A stretch of 41,364 nt of DNA from NCBI RefSeq assembly GCF_008386565.1, contig NZ_VUKA01000018.1, positions 1-41,364 of the forward strand, read 5' to 3'. Under the pieces are notes generated by a model. The model was not told where the DNA came from. It did no database searches and worked only from the letters and a program-made list of their open reading frames with translations. The stretch is from Teichococcus oryzae (GTDB taxonomy: Bacteria > Pseudomonadota > Alphaproteobacteria > Acetobacterales > Acetobacteraceae). The first letter of the stretch is position 1. Every line of letters starts with the position of its first letter. Made by a program: the position numbers and the translations under genes. Shown piece after piece: positions 34,966-40,770 of this stretch.

Positions 34966-36207
34966 TCAAGCACTTATGAGGCGCAGACGCTTCTGGTTTC
35001 CGGGGTCCGGAAACTGGTTTCCGGTCCGTGTTCCGGGTCCGGAGAACGCTGTTCCCAATGGGCGATTCGCCTCCCAGGCGGTGATCGCGCCGGCGGCCAC
35101 ATCGCCGCGCCGCGGGATGTAGGTATCCAGGATCTTCATGGTCTGATCGATGCTGTGCCCGGACACAGCCGCGATCTGGCTCGGGGTGGCACCTGCCAGG
35201 GCCATCTGCACCATGCCGGTCCGCCGCAGATCGCGGCGCTGCAGGTCAGATAGCAGCTGCTGGCGGATGGTGGCCTTGGTTCTCTCGCGCACCTTGCCGC
35301 GCTTTCCGCACAACGGCGTGGCCCTCAGCGCCTCACGCGCCAAGGTATGGTTTACCGCCTGGAGGTGCTTGTCCCAGGCGCGGGCGAAGTTCCGCTTCAG
35401 CCATGGCAGGCCGCGTGGCGAGGGGACCAAGAGGTGCTGGTCCGCAGGCAATGCGCGCAGGATCTCGGCCAGCGCTGAATGGCAGGGAGTCCAGACCAAC
35501 GCAGCCGTCTTGTTCTGCCGGAGCCCGATCCAAAGGCGGCCGTCCACCTGGTTCTCGTGCAGATTGTCCCGGGTCAGGGCCAGGACATCGGAAAGCCGCT
35601 GCACCGTGTAGAGCAGCAGGGCCATCCCTGCCTTCAGGCTGGGCCTCGCATCGGCGAGGAAGAGGTCAACCTGCTGTTGGGTCCAAACCTCCGTGCGGGG
35701 ACTCACCGGCACCAGGGTCACGTCCTCCGTCGGCTTGCTGCTAACCAGACGCCGCGCCTTGGCGAAGCTGAACAGGATGCGCAGCATTCGGACCAAGCTG
35801 TTGGCCTTATGCCGATGGCCTCGCTCCGCCACCTTGTCCCGGATTGCATAGATCACTGCCGGGGTGATGTCGGCCAGCCGGACGCCATGCAGGTCGCCTA
35901 GCAACTCTTCCAGCTCGTAGGCATATTGGGTCCTGGTAGAGGGCTTCTTGTCGCGAAACTCGGGAGAGGCCTTGTAGGCAGCTACCAGGGCCTCGAAGTT
36001 GCGGGGATCGAGGGTGCGAGGCGCAATGGCATCGCCCCGGATGTCACGCAGCCATTCAATGGCTTTCTCCCGATCTGAGCCGAGAGCTTTCCCCGTCTTG
36101 CGGTCGAAATAATAGATTCGCTCTGTGCCGTCAGCGAGCCGCTTGCGGACGGGTTTGAGCCCGGCCGGAATAGCCTCGCGTGGCGCGAGCGGCGGTGATG
36201 CCGTCAT
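34966..36207 (-). CDS. int: tyrosine-type site-specific integrase
   Basis: Phage-type integrase of 413 residues. It has an N-terminal arm-binding domain (YYFDRKTGKALG near residue 32), a SAM-like core-binding domain (about 68-165) and a catalytic domain. Catalytic residues are Arg204 in TVQRLSDVLAL, Lys233 in RQNKT, DLRRTG (Asp326 where His is usual, Arg329), His351 in VSGHS and Tyr363 in DTYIPR. AGGAG is 6 nt before ATG 36207. The start lies 77 nt inside the upstream excisionase-like gene in another frame. The C-terminal 40 residues after the tyrosine are unusually long and contain the TTTCCGG repeats. Confidence 0.95.
   Translation of the reverse strand: MTASPPLAPREAIPAGLKPVRKRLADGTERIYYFDRKTGKALGSDREKAIEWLRDIRGDAIAPRTLDPRNFEALVAAYKASPEFRDKKPSTRTQYAYELEELLGDLHGVRLADITPAVIYAIRDKVAERGHRHKANSLVRMLRILFSFAKARRLVSSKPTEDVTLVPVSPRTEVWTQQQVDLFLADARPSLKAGMALLLYTVQRLSDVLALTRDNLHENQVDGRLWIGLRQNKTAALVWTPCHSALAEILRALPADQHLLVPSPRGLPWLKRNFARAWDKHLQAVNHTLAREALRATPLCGKRGKVRERTKATIRQQLLSDLQRRDLRRTGMVQMALAGATPSQIAAVSGHSIDQTMKILDTYIPRRGDVAAGAITAWEANRPLGTAFSGPGTRTGNQFPDPGNQKRLRLISA
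34997..35046. repeat. clustered TTTCCGG repeats near attL
   Basis: TTTCCGG at 34997-35003 pairs with CCGGAAA at 35007-35013 as a perfect 7-bp hairpin. TTTCCGG recurs at 35018-35024, TTCCGG at 35031-35036, and a CCGGAGAA half at 35040-35046. They fall in the last codons of the integrase gene, 40-90 bp from the tRNA. They could be integrase or excisionase arm sites, or a weak terminator for the leftward operon; there is no T run. Confidence 0.5.
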
Positions 36208-36505
36208 GGCGCTCCTGGATCCTTCTCAATAGCGCCTCCTCCCCCGTCGAAAGGGTGCCCTCCTGCACCTGCTGGTCTGTCAGCGGGCTTCCATCCGACT
36301 GGAGCGGCGGGGCAGCGCCGATTCCCGCCAGGCGGTCAGCGTGCGCGTCCAGAAGCCTCTTGTCCCAGGTCAAACGTCGGCCGGTCCGGCCGCGGCGAAG
36401 GGGGCGAGGCCACATGCCGGCCTCAACCTCGGACGCGAAGAGATCCGGGCCGACCCCAAGATAGGCCGCTGCCTCCTTCTGGTTGAGAAACCGGCTTTCA
36501 GGCAT
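36131..36505 (-). CDS. excisionase/AlpA-like DNA-binding protein
   Basis: A 124-residue protein with an N-terminal winged-helix (MerR/AlpA-like): FLNQKEAAAYLGVGPDLFASEVEAGMWPRPL, then GRRLTWDKRLLDAHADRL. Proteins of this type next to an integrase act as recombination directionality factors or as activators of int. The C-terminal half is a charged extension (GEEALLRRIQERHDGITAAR). The gene overlaps int by 77 nt, as xis and int do in several temperate phages. The function is inferred from fold and position. Confidence 0.8.
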   Translation of the reverse strand: MPESRFLNQKEAAAYLGVGPDLFASEVEAGMWPRPLRRGRTGRRLTWDKRLLDAHADRLAGIGAAPPLQSDGSPLTDQQVQEGTLSTGEEALLRRIQERHDGITAARATRGYSGRAQTRPQAAR

Positions 36506-36508
36506 CGG

Positions 36509-36658
36509 CTATCCCGCCCATCCCCACAGCGAGAAAACAAGGCACAGTGCGCCCGCGCAGACCAGGCAGCGGATCTCGCAGCGGTCGATGGGCAGGCGGG
36601 GGAGAGGGGCAAGCAAGGTGTGGGGTGACGGCGCACCCGCCTCCGCGTCGTCCGTCAT
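36509..36658 (-). CDS. small protein with C-terminal membrane segment, 49 aa
   Basis: Starts MTDDAEAG on an ATGA overlap with the upstream gene and ends 3 nt before the excisionase-like gene. A short proline-rich part is followed by a hydrophobic helix with cysteines (CLVCAGALCLVFSLWGWAG). The first codons resemble the leader shared by neighbouring genes (M-T-D). No homologue is recognised; the support is position, overlap and frame continuity in a gap that otherwise would be empty. Confidence 0.6.
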   Translation of the reverse strand: MTDDAEAGAPSPHTLLAPLPRLPIDRCEIRCLVCAGALCLVFSLWGWAG

Positions 36659-37134
36659 GGCGTCTCCACCCCCGGCTCCCCATCCTGCTCGGGCGGCTGC
36701 CCCTGCTGCTGCTCTTTGAGGAGCGCGTCATACCGCTCCAGCGCCGCCCAAAGCAGGCGCACATGCTCGGCGCTGACGATCATGCCCTGCCCCTGCATGG
36801 TGTCGTGCCAGTGGCGAATGCAGCGGGCCGCCTCAATGACTTCCAGGGCAGCTTTCCACCGCGCCTCCTCGGCTTCAGGAGTCGGGGTCGGTGAGGAAGG
36901 ATTGTCGTTTCGATCAGTCATGGCTCCGTCTCTGTGCCGCTGCGGGTCTGGCCGCGTATGTGGCCGCACTTTCATTAGGACGAGAGGCGCTCGAGGTTGC
37001 ATCAGCCTGAACACGACGCGCCGGAGACGGCACCAAAGCCGCGGTCCGCGTGTGACCAGGTGGAGCCGAGAATGCTTAACCGTGTAGAGGATCCAGCGGT
37101 TGTCTGCGTCCGAAACGTTCGGTTGCTCGGTCAT
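36655..37134 (-). CDS. hypothetical phage protein with two leader-type starts, 159 aa
   Basis: It begins MTEQPNVSDA on an ATGA overlap with the upstream gene. The first 71 residues are basic and look unlike the rest (KHSRLHLVTRGPRLWCRLRR). At residue 72 (ATG 36921, with GGAG 5 nt upstream) a second M-T-D start occurs (MTDRNDNPSS). It is followed by a helical, acidic domain (EEARWKAALEVIEAARCIRH, VRLLWAALERYDALLKEQQQ). Either one fused protein or two proteins from two starts is possible; the second part alone (87 aa) looks like a normal small phage protein. Function unknown. Confidence 0.65.
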   Translation of the reverse strand: MTEQPNVSDADNRWILYTVKHSRLHLVTRGPRLWCRLRRVVFRLMQPRAPLVLMKVRPHTRPDPQRHRDGAMTDRNDNPSSPTPTPEAEEARWKAALEVIEAARCIRHWHDTMQGQGMIVSAEHVRLLWAALERYDALLKEQQQGQPPEQDGEPGVETP

Positions 37135-37394
37135 GCTTGCCCCTCGCTGGGTGCGGCCAATAGCGCATTGTCAAAATCGCCCGCAAAGAAGCGGTCCAGG
37201 ATTTCATCGCCCAGCGCTGTCATGACTGCGCCGAAAGCAGGGCTGGGGGAGGATGAGTTGATGCCTATGCGATCTCCATCAATCGTCAGCAGAACAGCAC
37301 CTCGCAGCCCGTGCTTCTGAACCAGCGCGCGTAGAGCGCGCGTCAGCGGGTGGTTGGGATCGTGGTCGCTCTGGACCTTGGTTTCAGACGACAC
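37131..37394 (-). CDS. hypothetical phage protein, 87 aa, GTG start
   Basis: The chosen start is GTG 37394, with GGAGG 6 nt upstream; the upstream gene's stop (37384-37386) falls at bases 9-11 of this gene. The protein begins x-SSETKVQSDH and has an alpha/beta pattern (LTRALRALVQKHGLRGAVLLTIDGDRIGI, then GAVMTALGDEILDRFFAGDF). The opening codons match those of the zinc-knuckle gene at 37544-37708. Function unknown. Its stop overlaps the next start by ATGA. Confidence 0.7.
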   Translation of the reverse strand: MSSETKVQSDHDPNHPLTRALRALVQKHGLRGAVLLTIDGDRIGINSSSPSPAFGAVMTALGDEILDRFFAGDFDNALLAAPSEGQA

Positions 37395-37551
37395 GGGGCG
37401 CCTCCAAAGCTGCAATTCGCCTCCGGAGCTTTTCGGCCGCCTTGTAGATGGCCGGCTCATTCCCCTCGCCTGTGGCTAGGGTGTTCATCAGCCGTTGGAT
37501 GACAGCGCGCAGGTCATCTGCGGTCGCCGCAAGGTTCGGTTGGTCAGTCAT
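37384..37551 (-). CDS. hypothetical phage protein, 55 aa, MTDQPN leader
   Basis: Begins MTDQPNLAATADD. The rest is one long amphipathic helix region (LRAVIQRLMNTLATGEGNEP, IYKAAEKLRRRIAALEA), possibly a coiled coil. The upstream gene's stop is at bases 6-8 of the leader (ATGACTGA). The length without the leader is only 49 residues. Function unknown. Confidence 0.7.
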   Translation of the reverse strand: MTDQPNLAATADDLRAVIQRLMNTLATGEGNEPAIYKAAEKLRRRIAALEAPRVV

Positions 37552-37708
37552 CGTCTTCACCGCCGATGCCATCGCCGCCGCAGGCGTCACATTCCCAAAA
37601 GTCTTCCTCCTCAGCAGAAAGTGGCGACTGACACATGATGCAGAACGCGCCGTGAGGTGTGCGGATAATGTGACTGGCGCACTCCGGCCCCTTCGTTTCA
37701 GACTTCAT
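37544..37708 (-). CDS. small zinc-knuckle protein, 54 aa
   Basis: Begins MKSETKGPECASH. It has two CxxC pairs (CIMC and CDAC) separated by SPLSAEEEDFWE, so one zinc ribbon, and an acidic end (GGEDDD). GAGAGGGG precedes ATG 37708. The upstream gene stops inside its first four codons (bases 9-11). Similar mini zinc ribbons are frequent in phage early operons; the role is unknown. Confidence 0.7.
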   Translation of the reverse strand: MKSETKGPECASHIIRTPHGAFCIMCQSPLSAEEEDFWECDACGGDGIGGEDDD

Positions 37709-37976
37709 CTGACCCCTCTCCGCAAAGGGCGAGCACCCGCCGCCGCGCCGCTTCCTCATCAATGCGCTGCCCCCAGGGGAACGGCTGATCGGTCAGCACC
37801 GCGTGCGCCTCTGTCCACGAGAGGCCGCCGCGCTCGGCCAGCCTGCGGAGAGACTGCCCACCGTGATTGCGCTGCGCTTGCCTCTCATGTGGCGCGATAA
37901 TCGCCCAGGGTATGCTGGCCCTGAGATGGCGCGGACCAAGGATCGGGAAGCGCTGCTCGTTCGGTTGGTCAGTCAC
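37698..37976 (-). CDS. hypothetical phage protein, 92 aa, GTG start and TDQPN leader
   Basis: An ATG at 37982 exists, but GGAGG sits almost on top of it and 7 nt before GTG 37976, so GTG is preferred. That choice makes the protein begin M-T-D-Q-P-N like its neighbours. The body is basic then acidic (RHLRASIPWAIIAPHERQAQ, GLSWTEAHAVLTDQPFPWG, EEAARRRVLALCGEG). An internal LTDQPF echoes the leader peptide, probably by chance. Function unknown. Confidence 0.7.
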   Translation of the reverse strand: MTDQPNEQRFPILGPRHLRASIPWAIIAPHERQAQRNHGGQSLRRLAERGGLSWTEAHAVLTDQPFPWGQRIDEEAARRRVLALCGEGSDEV

Positions 37977-38271
37977 GAGCATCCTCCCGGAACTCGCGAA
38001 AGACAGCCGCTAACGCATCAGCCCAAATCGCTGGGTCAGCCCCGCGCAGATGGAGCATCATCGCGAAGTTGGCGAGATCAACGTGGTTCCAGATGTTCGT
38101 CTTCTGCATGTGGTCAACTAGAAGCTCGGCCAGATACTCAACAGTGCATCTGTCGGGGTTGTCCCATCCGCTTCGTCCCTTTGCGCGAGCCGTTGCCAGC
38201 TTGCGCTTCATGTCTGCCGCAAAGCGGTCAACAGCCAGATCGTCGGGATGGACATTCGGTTGGTCGGTCAT
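37969..38271 (-). CDS. hypothetical phage protein, 100 aa, MTDQPN leader
   Basis: Begins MTDQPNVHPDDLAVDRFAAD. GGGGAG is about 6 nt before ATG 38271, which also overlaps the upstream stop (ATGA). Helical pattern throughout (YLAELLVDHMQKTNIWNHVD, ADALAAVFREFRED). No family recognised. The upstream in-frame ATG at 38319 would place 16 residues in the preceding gene and has no support. Confidence 0.75.
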   Translation of the reverse strand: MTDQPNVHPDDLAVDRFAADMKRKLATARAKGRSGWDNPDRCTVEYLAELLVDHMQKTNIWNHVDLANFAMMLHLRGADPAIWADALAAVFREFREDARD

Positions 38272-38600
38272 GGCGCGCTCCCCAGGGCCTCGCGAAGAAC
38301 CCGGACGCAGGCCCAGCACTCAGCCTTGTTGGCGTCGCCATACTGGTCCTGCGCATGCTGGCGGTTCATCTCGATGACCTTCTCTGCCGCCGCCCGGAGC
38401 CGCTCGATCTCGGCTGCCGAAGAGGGAGCGGCGTTCACTGCGGCCACGGCACGCGCCGCGTCATCCTCCCAATGGAACGTCGCAACCGGCCTCTGCCCTT
38501 CGTAGACGTGGATGCCGTAGTGCCGGCCGACGCGCCAGCGGCTCGTTTCGCTAATACGATCCGGCATTGTGTTAACGGCAGGGTTCGGCTGGTCGGTCAT
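38268..38600 (-). CDS. hypothetical phage protein, 110 aa, MTDQPN leader
   Basis: Begins MTDQPNPAVNT. A beta-strand region (YGIHVYEGQRPVATFHWEDD) is followed by a coiled helix (SAAEIERLRAAAEKVIEMNR) and a C-terminal CWACVRVLREALG. The beta part resembles small phage proteins of the kind that modify host factors, but no family is assigned. Its start overlaps the reading frame that would end the upstream gene if that gene's frameshift were repaired. Confidence 0.75.
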   Translation of the reverse strand: MTDQPNPAVNTMPDRISETSRWRVGRHYGIHVYEGQRPVATFHWEDDAARAVAAVNAAPSSAAEIERLRAAAEKVIEMNRQHAQDQYGDANKAECWACVRVLREALGSAP

Positions 38601-38631
38601 TCACTCGACCCCGTCAGAGCCGCGCGCAGCA

Positions 38632-38946
38632 TCACGTCCCAGCACTCCTGCGCTGACCAGCCTGTCGGGCGGTGGGGGAATTGGCATGAAAGGCAGCGAC
38701 CATGGCCATGGTTGTCTCGACCGGTACGAGCACGTGGGTGGGAGGGGTGGCGACAAATGGTGGCGGGCAGGGGCCGAGATAGCGCGGGATGGCTACCTGC
38801 AGCACCAGGCGCGCGTCGGCCACATCAGAGGGTTGCGGGTAGCTGGCGTTCGGATGCCGCTTGGCTGCCAGGGCGCAGGCGGCAGCCCACACCAGCACGC
38901 TTTCCCCTATCGGCGCCTCATGCCGAGAGCTCGGTTGGCCGCTCAT
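38632..38946 (-). CDS. hypothetical phage protein, probably frameshifted near its 3' end
   Basis: As read it is 104 residues and begins MSGQPSSRHEA, a degenerate leader. The body is plausible up to VLVPVETTMAMVAAFHANSP, then becomes low-complexity (TARQAGQRRSAGT). One extra base in the G run at 38674-38678 would instead give a GWSAQECWDVMLRAALTGSSE ending that stops at 38597 with an ATGA overlap to the next gene. That pattern matches all neighbouring junctions and the usual end of V-L-V-P-type small phage proteins. A sequencing error, a real mutation and a programmed shift are all possible. Confidence 0.65.
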   Translation of the reverse strand: MSGQPSSRHEAPIGESVLVWAAACALAAKRHPNASYPQPSDVADARLVLQVAIPRYLGPCPPPFVATPPTHVLVPVETTMAMVAAFHANSPTARQAGQRRSAGT

Positions 38947-39173
38947 GTGCTGCGCTCGCTGTCATAAACCGCGACGATCATCACCTTCTGGGCCTCCCGC
39001 GCGCATTCGCGTCCCTTGCCTGCCCACTCCGCGACCTCGCGCGCCTCCGACGATCGAAGCTCTTTCGCTGCCAACCTCACCTGTCGCATCGCCTCGTCAG
39101 CGGCCTCTATGAGCTGCAGCATGTGGCGCTGGTGCAGGAGTCTCTGTTCCGCGTCGCTCGGTCGGTCAGGCAT
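38943..39173 (-). CDS. hypothetical phage protein, 76 aa
   Basis: Begins MPDRPSDAEQ, a degenerate relative of the MTDQPN leader. The DHH gene's stop lies at bases 6-8 of its ATGCCTGA. GGGAGGG is a few bases upstream; ATG 39176 is an alternative adding one Met. The protein is almost entirely helical and charged (RHMLQLIEAADEAMRQVRLA, EAREVAEWAGKGRECAREAQ). Function unknown. Confidence 0.68.
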   Translation of the reverse strand: MPDRPSDAEQRLLHQRHMLQLIEAADEAMRQVRLAAKELRSSEAREVAEWAGKGRECAREAQKVMIVAVYDSERST

Positions 39174-40089
39174 CATCACCCTCCCAGCCAGGTGCTGCCT
39201 GGAAGCCCGCGGCATTGCGATGCCCGCCGCCGCCATAGAGCTTCGCGACCGCGCTGACATCGGCGCCACCATCGCTGCGGGAGCGCAGGCTGAAGACGCG
39301 AGCCCCAGGCTTGTCGTAGTAGCAGGCCGCGAAGGGTGCCTCCTCCGCCATCAGGCCGGCAGCATCGCTGGCCATGGTGTAGGGCAGGTTGGCGACTGGC
39401 ACCTCCTGCCCAGCGATGACCATGGTCCGGCGCGTCACCTGCAGCAGCTCGGCGACATCCTTGCGGTGCTTGCGCTCGATCGCCGCGCCTTGGCTGATCA
39501 TCTCTTGAAGCGATTCCGGCCAGGCGCAGGCGGTCGCCAGAATGTCCCAGGCCGCGAAGTCGTAGGCGTAGGAGAAGATCACCGCCTGGATCTCGCGGGT
39601 GCCCGTCAGGGCAAAGCGCCAGAGGTCGCGATCCTCTACATGGCGCACCAGGTGCGGCACCGGTGTGCCGGGATGGAAGAACTCCCAGGCCAGCCTGGCG
39701 CCGCTCTTCTCCATGTCGAACCAGGCCGCGCAGGCGGGATGGCCCTGGTTTTCCAGGAGGTACGCATCCTCGGTGATGTGGTACGTCCAGGGATCGAGCG
39801 GCCGATCGAAATGAGTGACAGCCCTGGGCATCCAGGCCAGTGCCTCCGCCGCCGTCTTGTGGTGGTCCAGCACCAGCAGCGACTTGGCCCGCTCCGCCAT
39901 GCGGCGCAGCACCGGCTCGGGGTAGGAGAAGTCCACCAGGATGACACGCCGGCCGGCCGTGTCGGGCGGCTCCTGGCCGTAGATCCCTGGGACGAACTCG
40001 GCGTCCGGGAAGCGCTTCCAGACAGCCCAGGCGGCCGTGAAGCCGTCGGCGCAGTTGCTGTGGTAGATGCAGAGGGGCGGGGCGCTCAT
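39166..40089 (-). CDS. DHH-DHHA1 family phosphoesterase, phage-borne
   Basis: A 307-residue protein with metal-binding motifs of the DHH superfamily: IYHSNCADGFTAAW near residue 8, ILVDFSYP (Asp53), VLDHHKTAAEAL (Asp75-His76-His77) and the DHHA1 substrate motif LYGGGGHRNAAGFQ near the C-terminus. Relatives (NrnA, GdpP-type domains, RecJ) cleave nanoRNA, linear or cyclic dinucleotides, or single-stranded DNA. The compact size fits the NrnA/oligonucleotide group rather than RecJ. It sits in the phage operon with ATGA overlap to the upstream gene. A role in nucleotide recycling or in removing a defence signal is inference. Confidence 0.87.
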   Translation of the reverse strand: MSAPPLCIYHSNCADGFTAAWAVWKRFPDAEFVPGIYGQEPPDTAGRRVILVDFSYPEPVLRRMAERAKSLLVLDHHKTAAEALAWMPRAVTHFDRPLDPWTYHITEDAYLLENQGHPACAAWFDMEKSGARLAWEFFHPGTPVPHLVRHVEDRDLWRFALTGTREIQAVIFSYAYDFAAWDILATACAWPESLQEMISQGAAIERKHRKDVAELLQVTRRTMVIAGQEVPVANLPYTMASDAAGLMAEEAPFAACYYDKPGARVFSLRSRSDGGADVSAVAKLYGGGGHRNAAGFQAAPGWEGDDA

Positions 40090-40205
40090 TCCGCATCCCT
40101 CTGCCAGAACCCGCCGCGCGGGCCGGTCACCGCCAGCAGCACGACAACGGGGGCCAGCACGAGCATCATCGCGAAGGTGAGGGCGGTCTTAAGGGCCGTC
40201 TTCAT
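40086..40205 (-). CDS. 39-residue membrane peptide
   Basis: ATG 40205 overlaps the upstream stop (ATGA), and its own stop overlaps the DHH gene start (ATGA). AAGGA is 8 nt upstream. The sequence is a basic start (MKTALKT), one hydrophobic helix (FAMMLVLAPVVVLLAVTG) and a short polar tail (PRGGFWQRDAE). Perfect coupling on both sides supports a real gene despite its size. It may be a single-pass inner-membrane peptide; function unknown. Confidence 0.65.
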   Translation of the reverse strand: MKTALKTALTFAMMLVLAPVVVLLAVTGPRGGFWQRDAE

Positions 40206-40411
40206 GGAGCGTCCTTTCGGGGGGATGAGTGGAGTGCGGCCACGCGGCGCAGAAAAGCCGCGATACGGTGAGCACTGCCTGTTTCATCGTCGTCTACGTG
40301 GTCCAGGTACACGGCAGCGGCCTCCAGCTCCCACGCTTCGGGAGCGGGCTCCGCAGCCTCGACAATCAGAGCGGGAGCAGAGTCCAGGCGGGCGGTGCGG
40401 GGAGGAATCAT
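40202..40411 (-). CDS. hypothetical phage protein, 69 aa
   Basis: Starts on an ATGA overlap with the upstream gene and ends in another with the membrane peptide gene. The protein is acidic in the middle (AEPAPEAWELEAAAVYLDHV, DDDETG) with a basic C-terminal helix (RIAAFLRRVAAL). No family recognised. Both overlaps are the main evidence. Confidence 0.62.
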   Translation of the reverse strand: MIPPRTARLDSAPALIVEAAEPAPEAWELEAAAVYLDHVDDDETGSAHRIAAFLRRVAALHSSPRKDAP

Positions 40412-40770
40412 GCCGGCACTTCACCGGCTCGCCGCAGCGCCCGCAGCTTCCTCCGCATTACGTCGCTCATGGCGCTGTTCGCCCGCCGGCGATAGGCGTA
40501 CTCATCTGCCTGCGCGAAGAGGCCTGCGCCCTCCGCCAGGTCCTCCGCCATGCCATACATGCCAGCGGCATCGCGGAAGCCTTCCACAGCAGTAGCCAGG
40601 AGTCCCTTCGTGGCACGCTGTTGCGCCGCCTCCGCCAGAGCCTTCGCCTCCAGGCACAGCTGATCGATGCGCTCCTGCCGGCTGACGATGGCAAGGTTCA
40701 CATGCGGCGGAGGCGCCAGGCAGTCGCGCAGCTGAGCAGCGATCCGCCAGATGCTGCTCATCATGGTCAT
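40408..40770 (-). CDS. hypothetical phage protein, 120 aa
   Basis: Begins MTMMSSIWRI on an ATGA overlap with the DUF2303 remnant. It is helical throughout (RQERIDQLCLEAKALAEAAQ, GLLATAVEGFRDAAGMYGMA, AYRRRANSAMSDVMRRKLRA) with a basic C-terminus. No family recognised. Its helix pairing resembles TPR-like small proteins but there is no clear repeat. Confidence 0.68.
   Translation of the reverse strand: MTMMSSIWRIAAQLRDCLAPPPHVNLAIVSRQERIDQLCLEAKALAEAAQQRATKGLLATAVEGFRDAAGMYGMAEDLAEGAGLFAQADEYAYRRRANSAMSDVMRRKLRALRRAGEVPA

Larger units (their letters stand above)
36641..39173 (-). repeat. start-associated leader repeats (MTDQPN boxes)
   Basis: Consensus ATGACCGACCAACCGAAC, read on the minus strand from each start codon. 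Strong copies are at 38583-38600, 38254-38271, 37959-37976 (GTG form), 37534-37551 and 37117-37134. Degenerate copies are at 39156-39173, 38929-38946, 36904-36921 and 36641-36658. The similarity begins at the start codon and fades after codon 6; the upstream Shine-Dalgarno regions differ. This is what the sequence shows; the function is not known. Confidence 0.85.

Noticed and set aside
36641-39173. CRISPR array as an explanation for the regularly recurring short repeat
   Set aside because: Spacing is irregular (about 230-430 nt), the repeats lie at start codons, and the intervals are coding.
37803-39257. 484-codon open frame on the plus strand
   Set aside because: Antisense of the leader-repeat array; it would ignore five coupled minus-strand starts.
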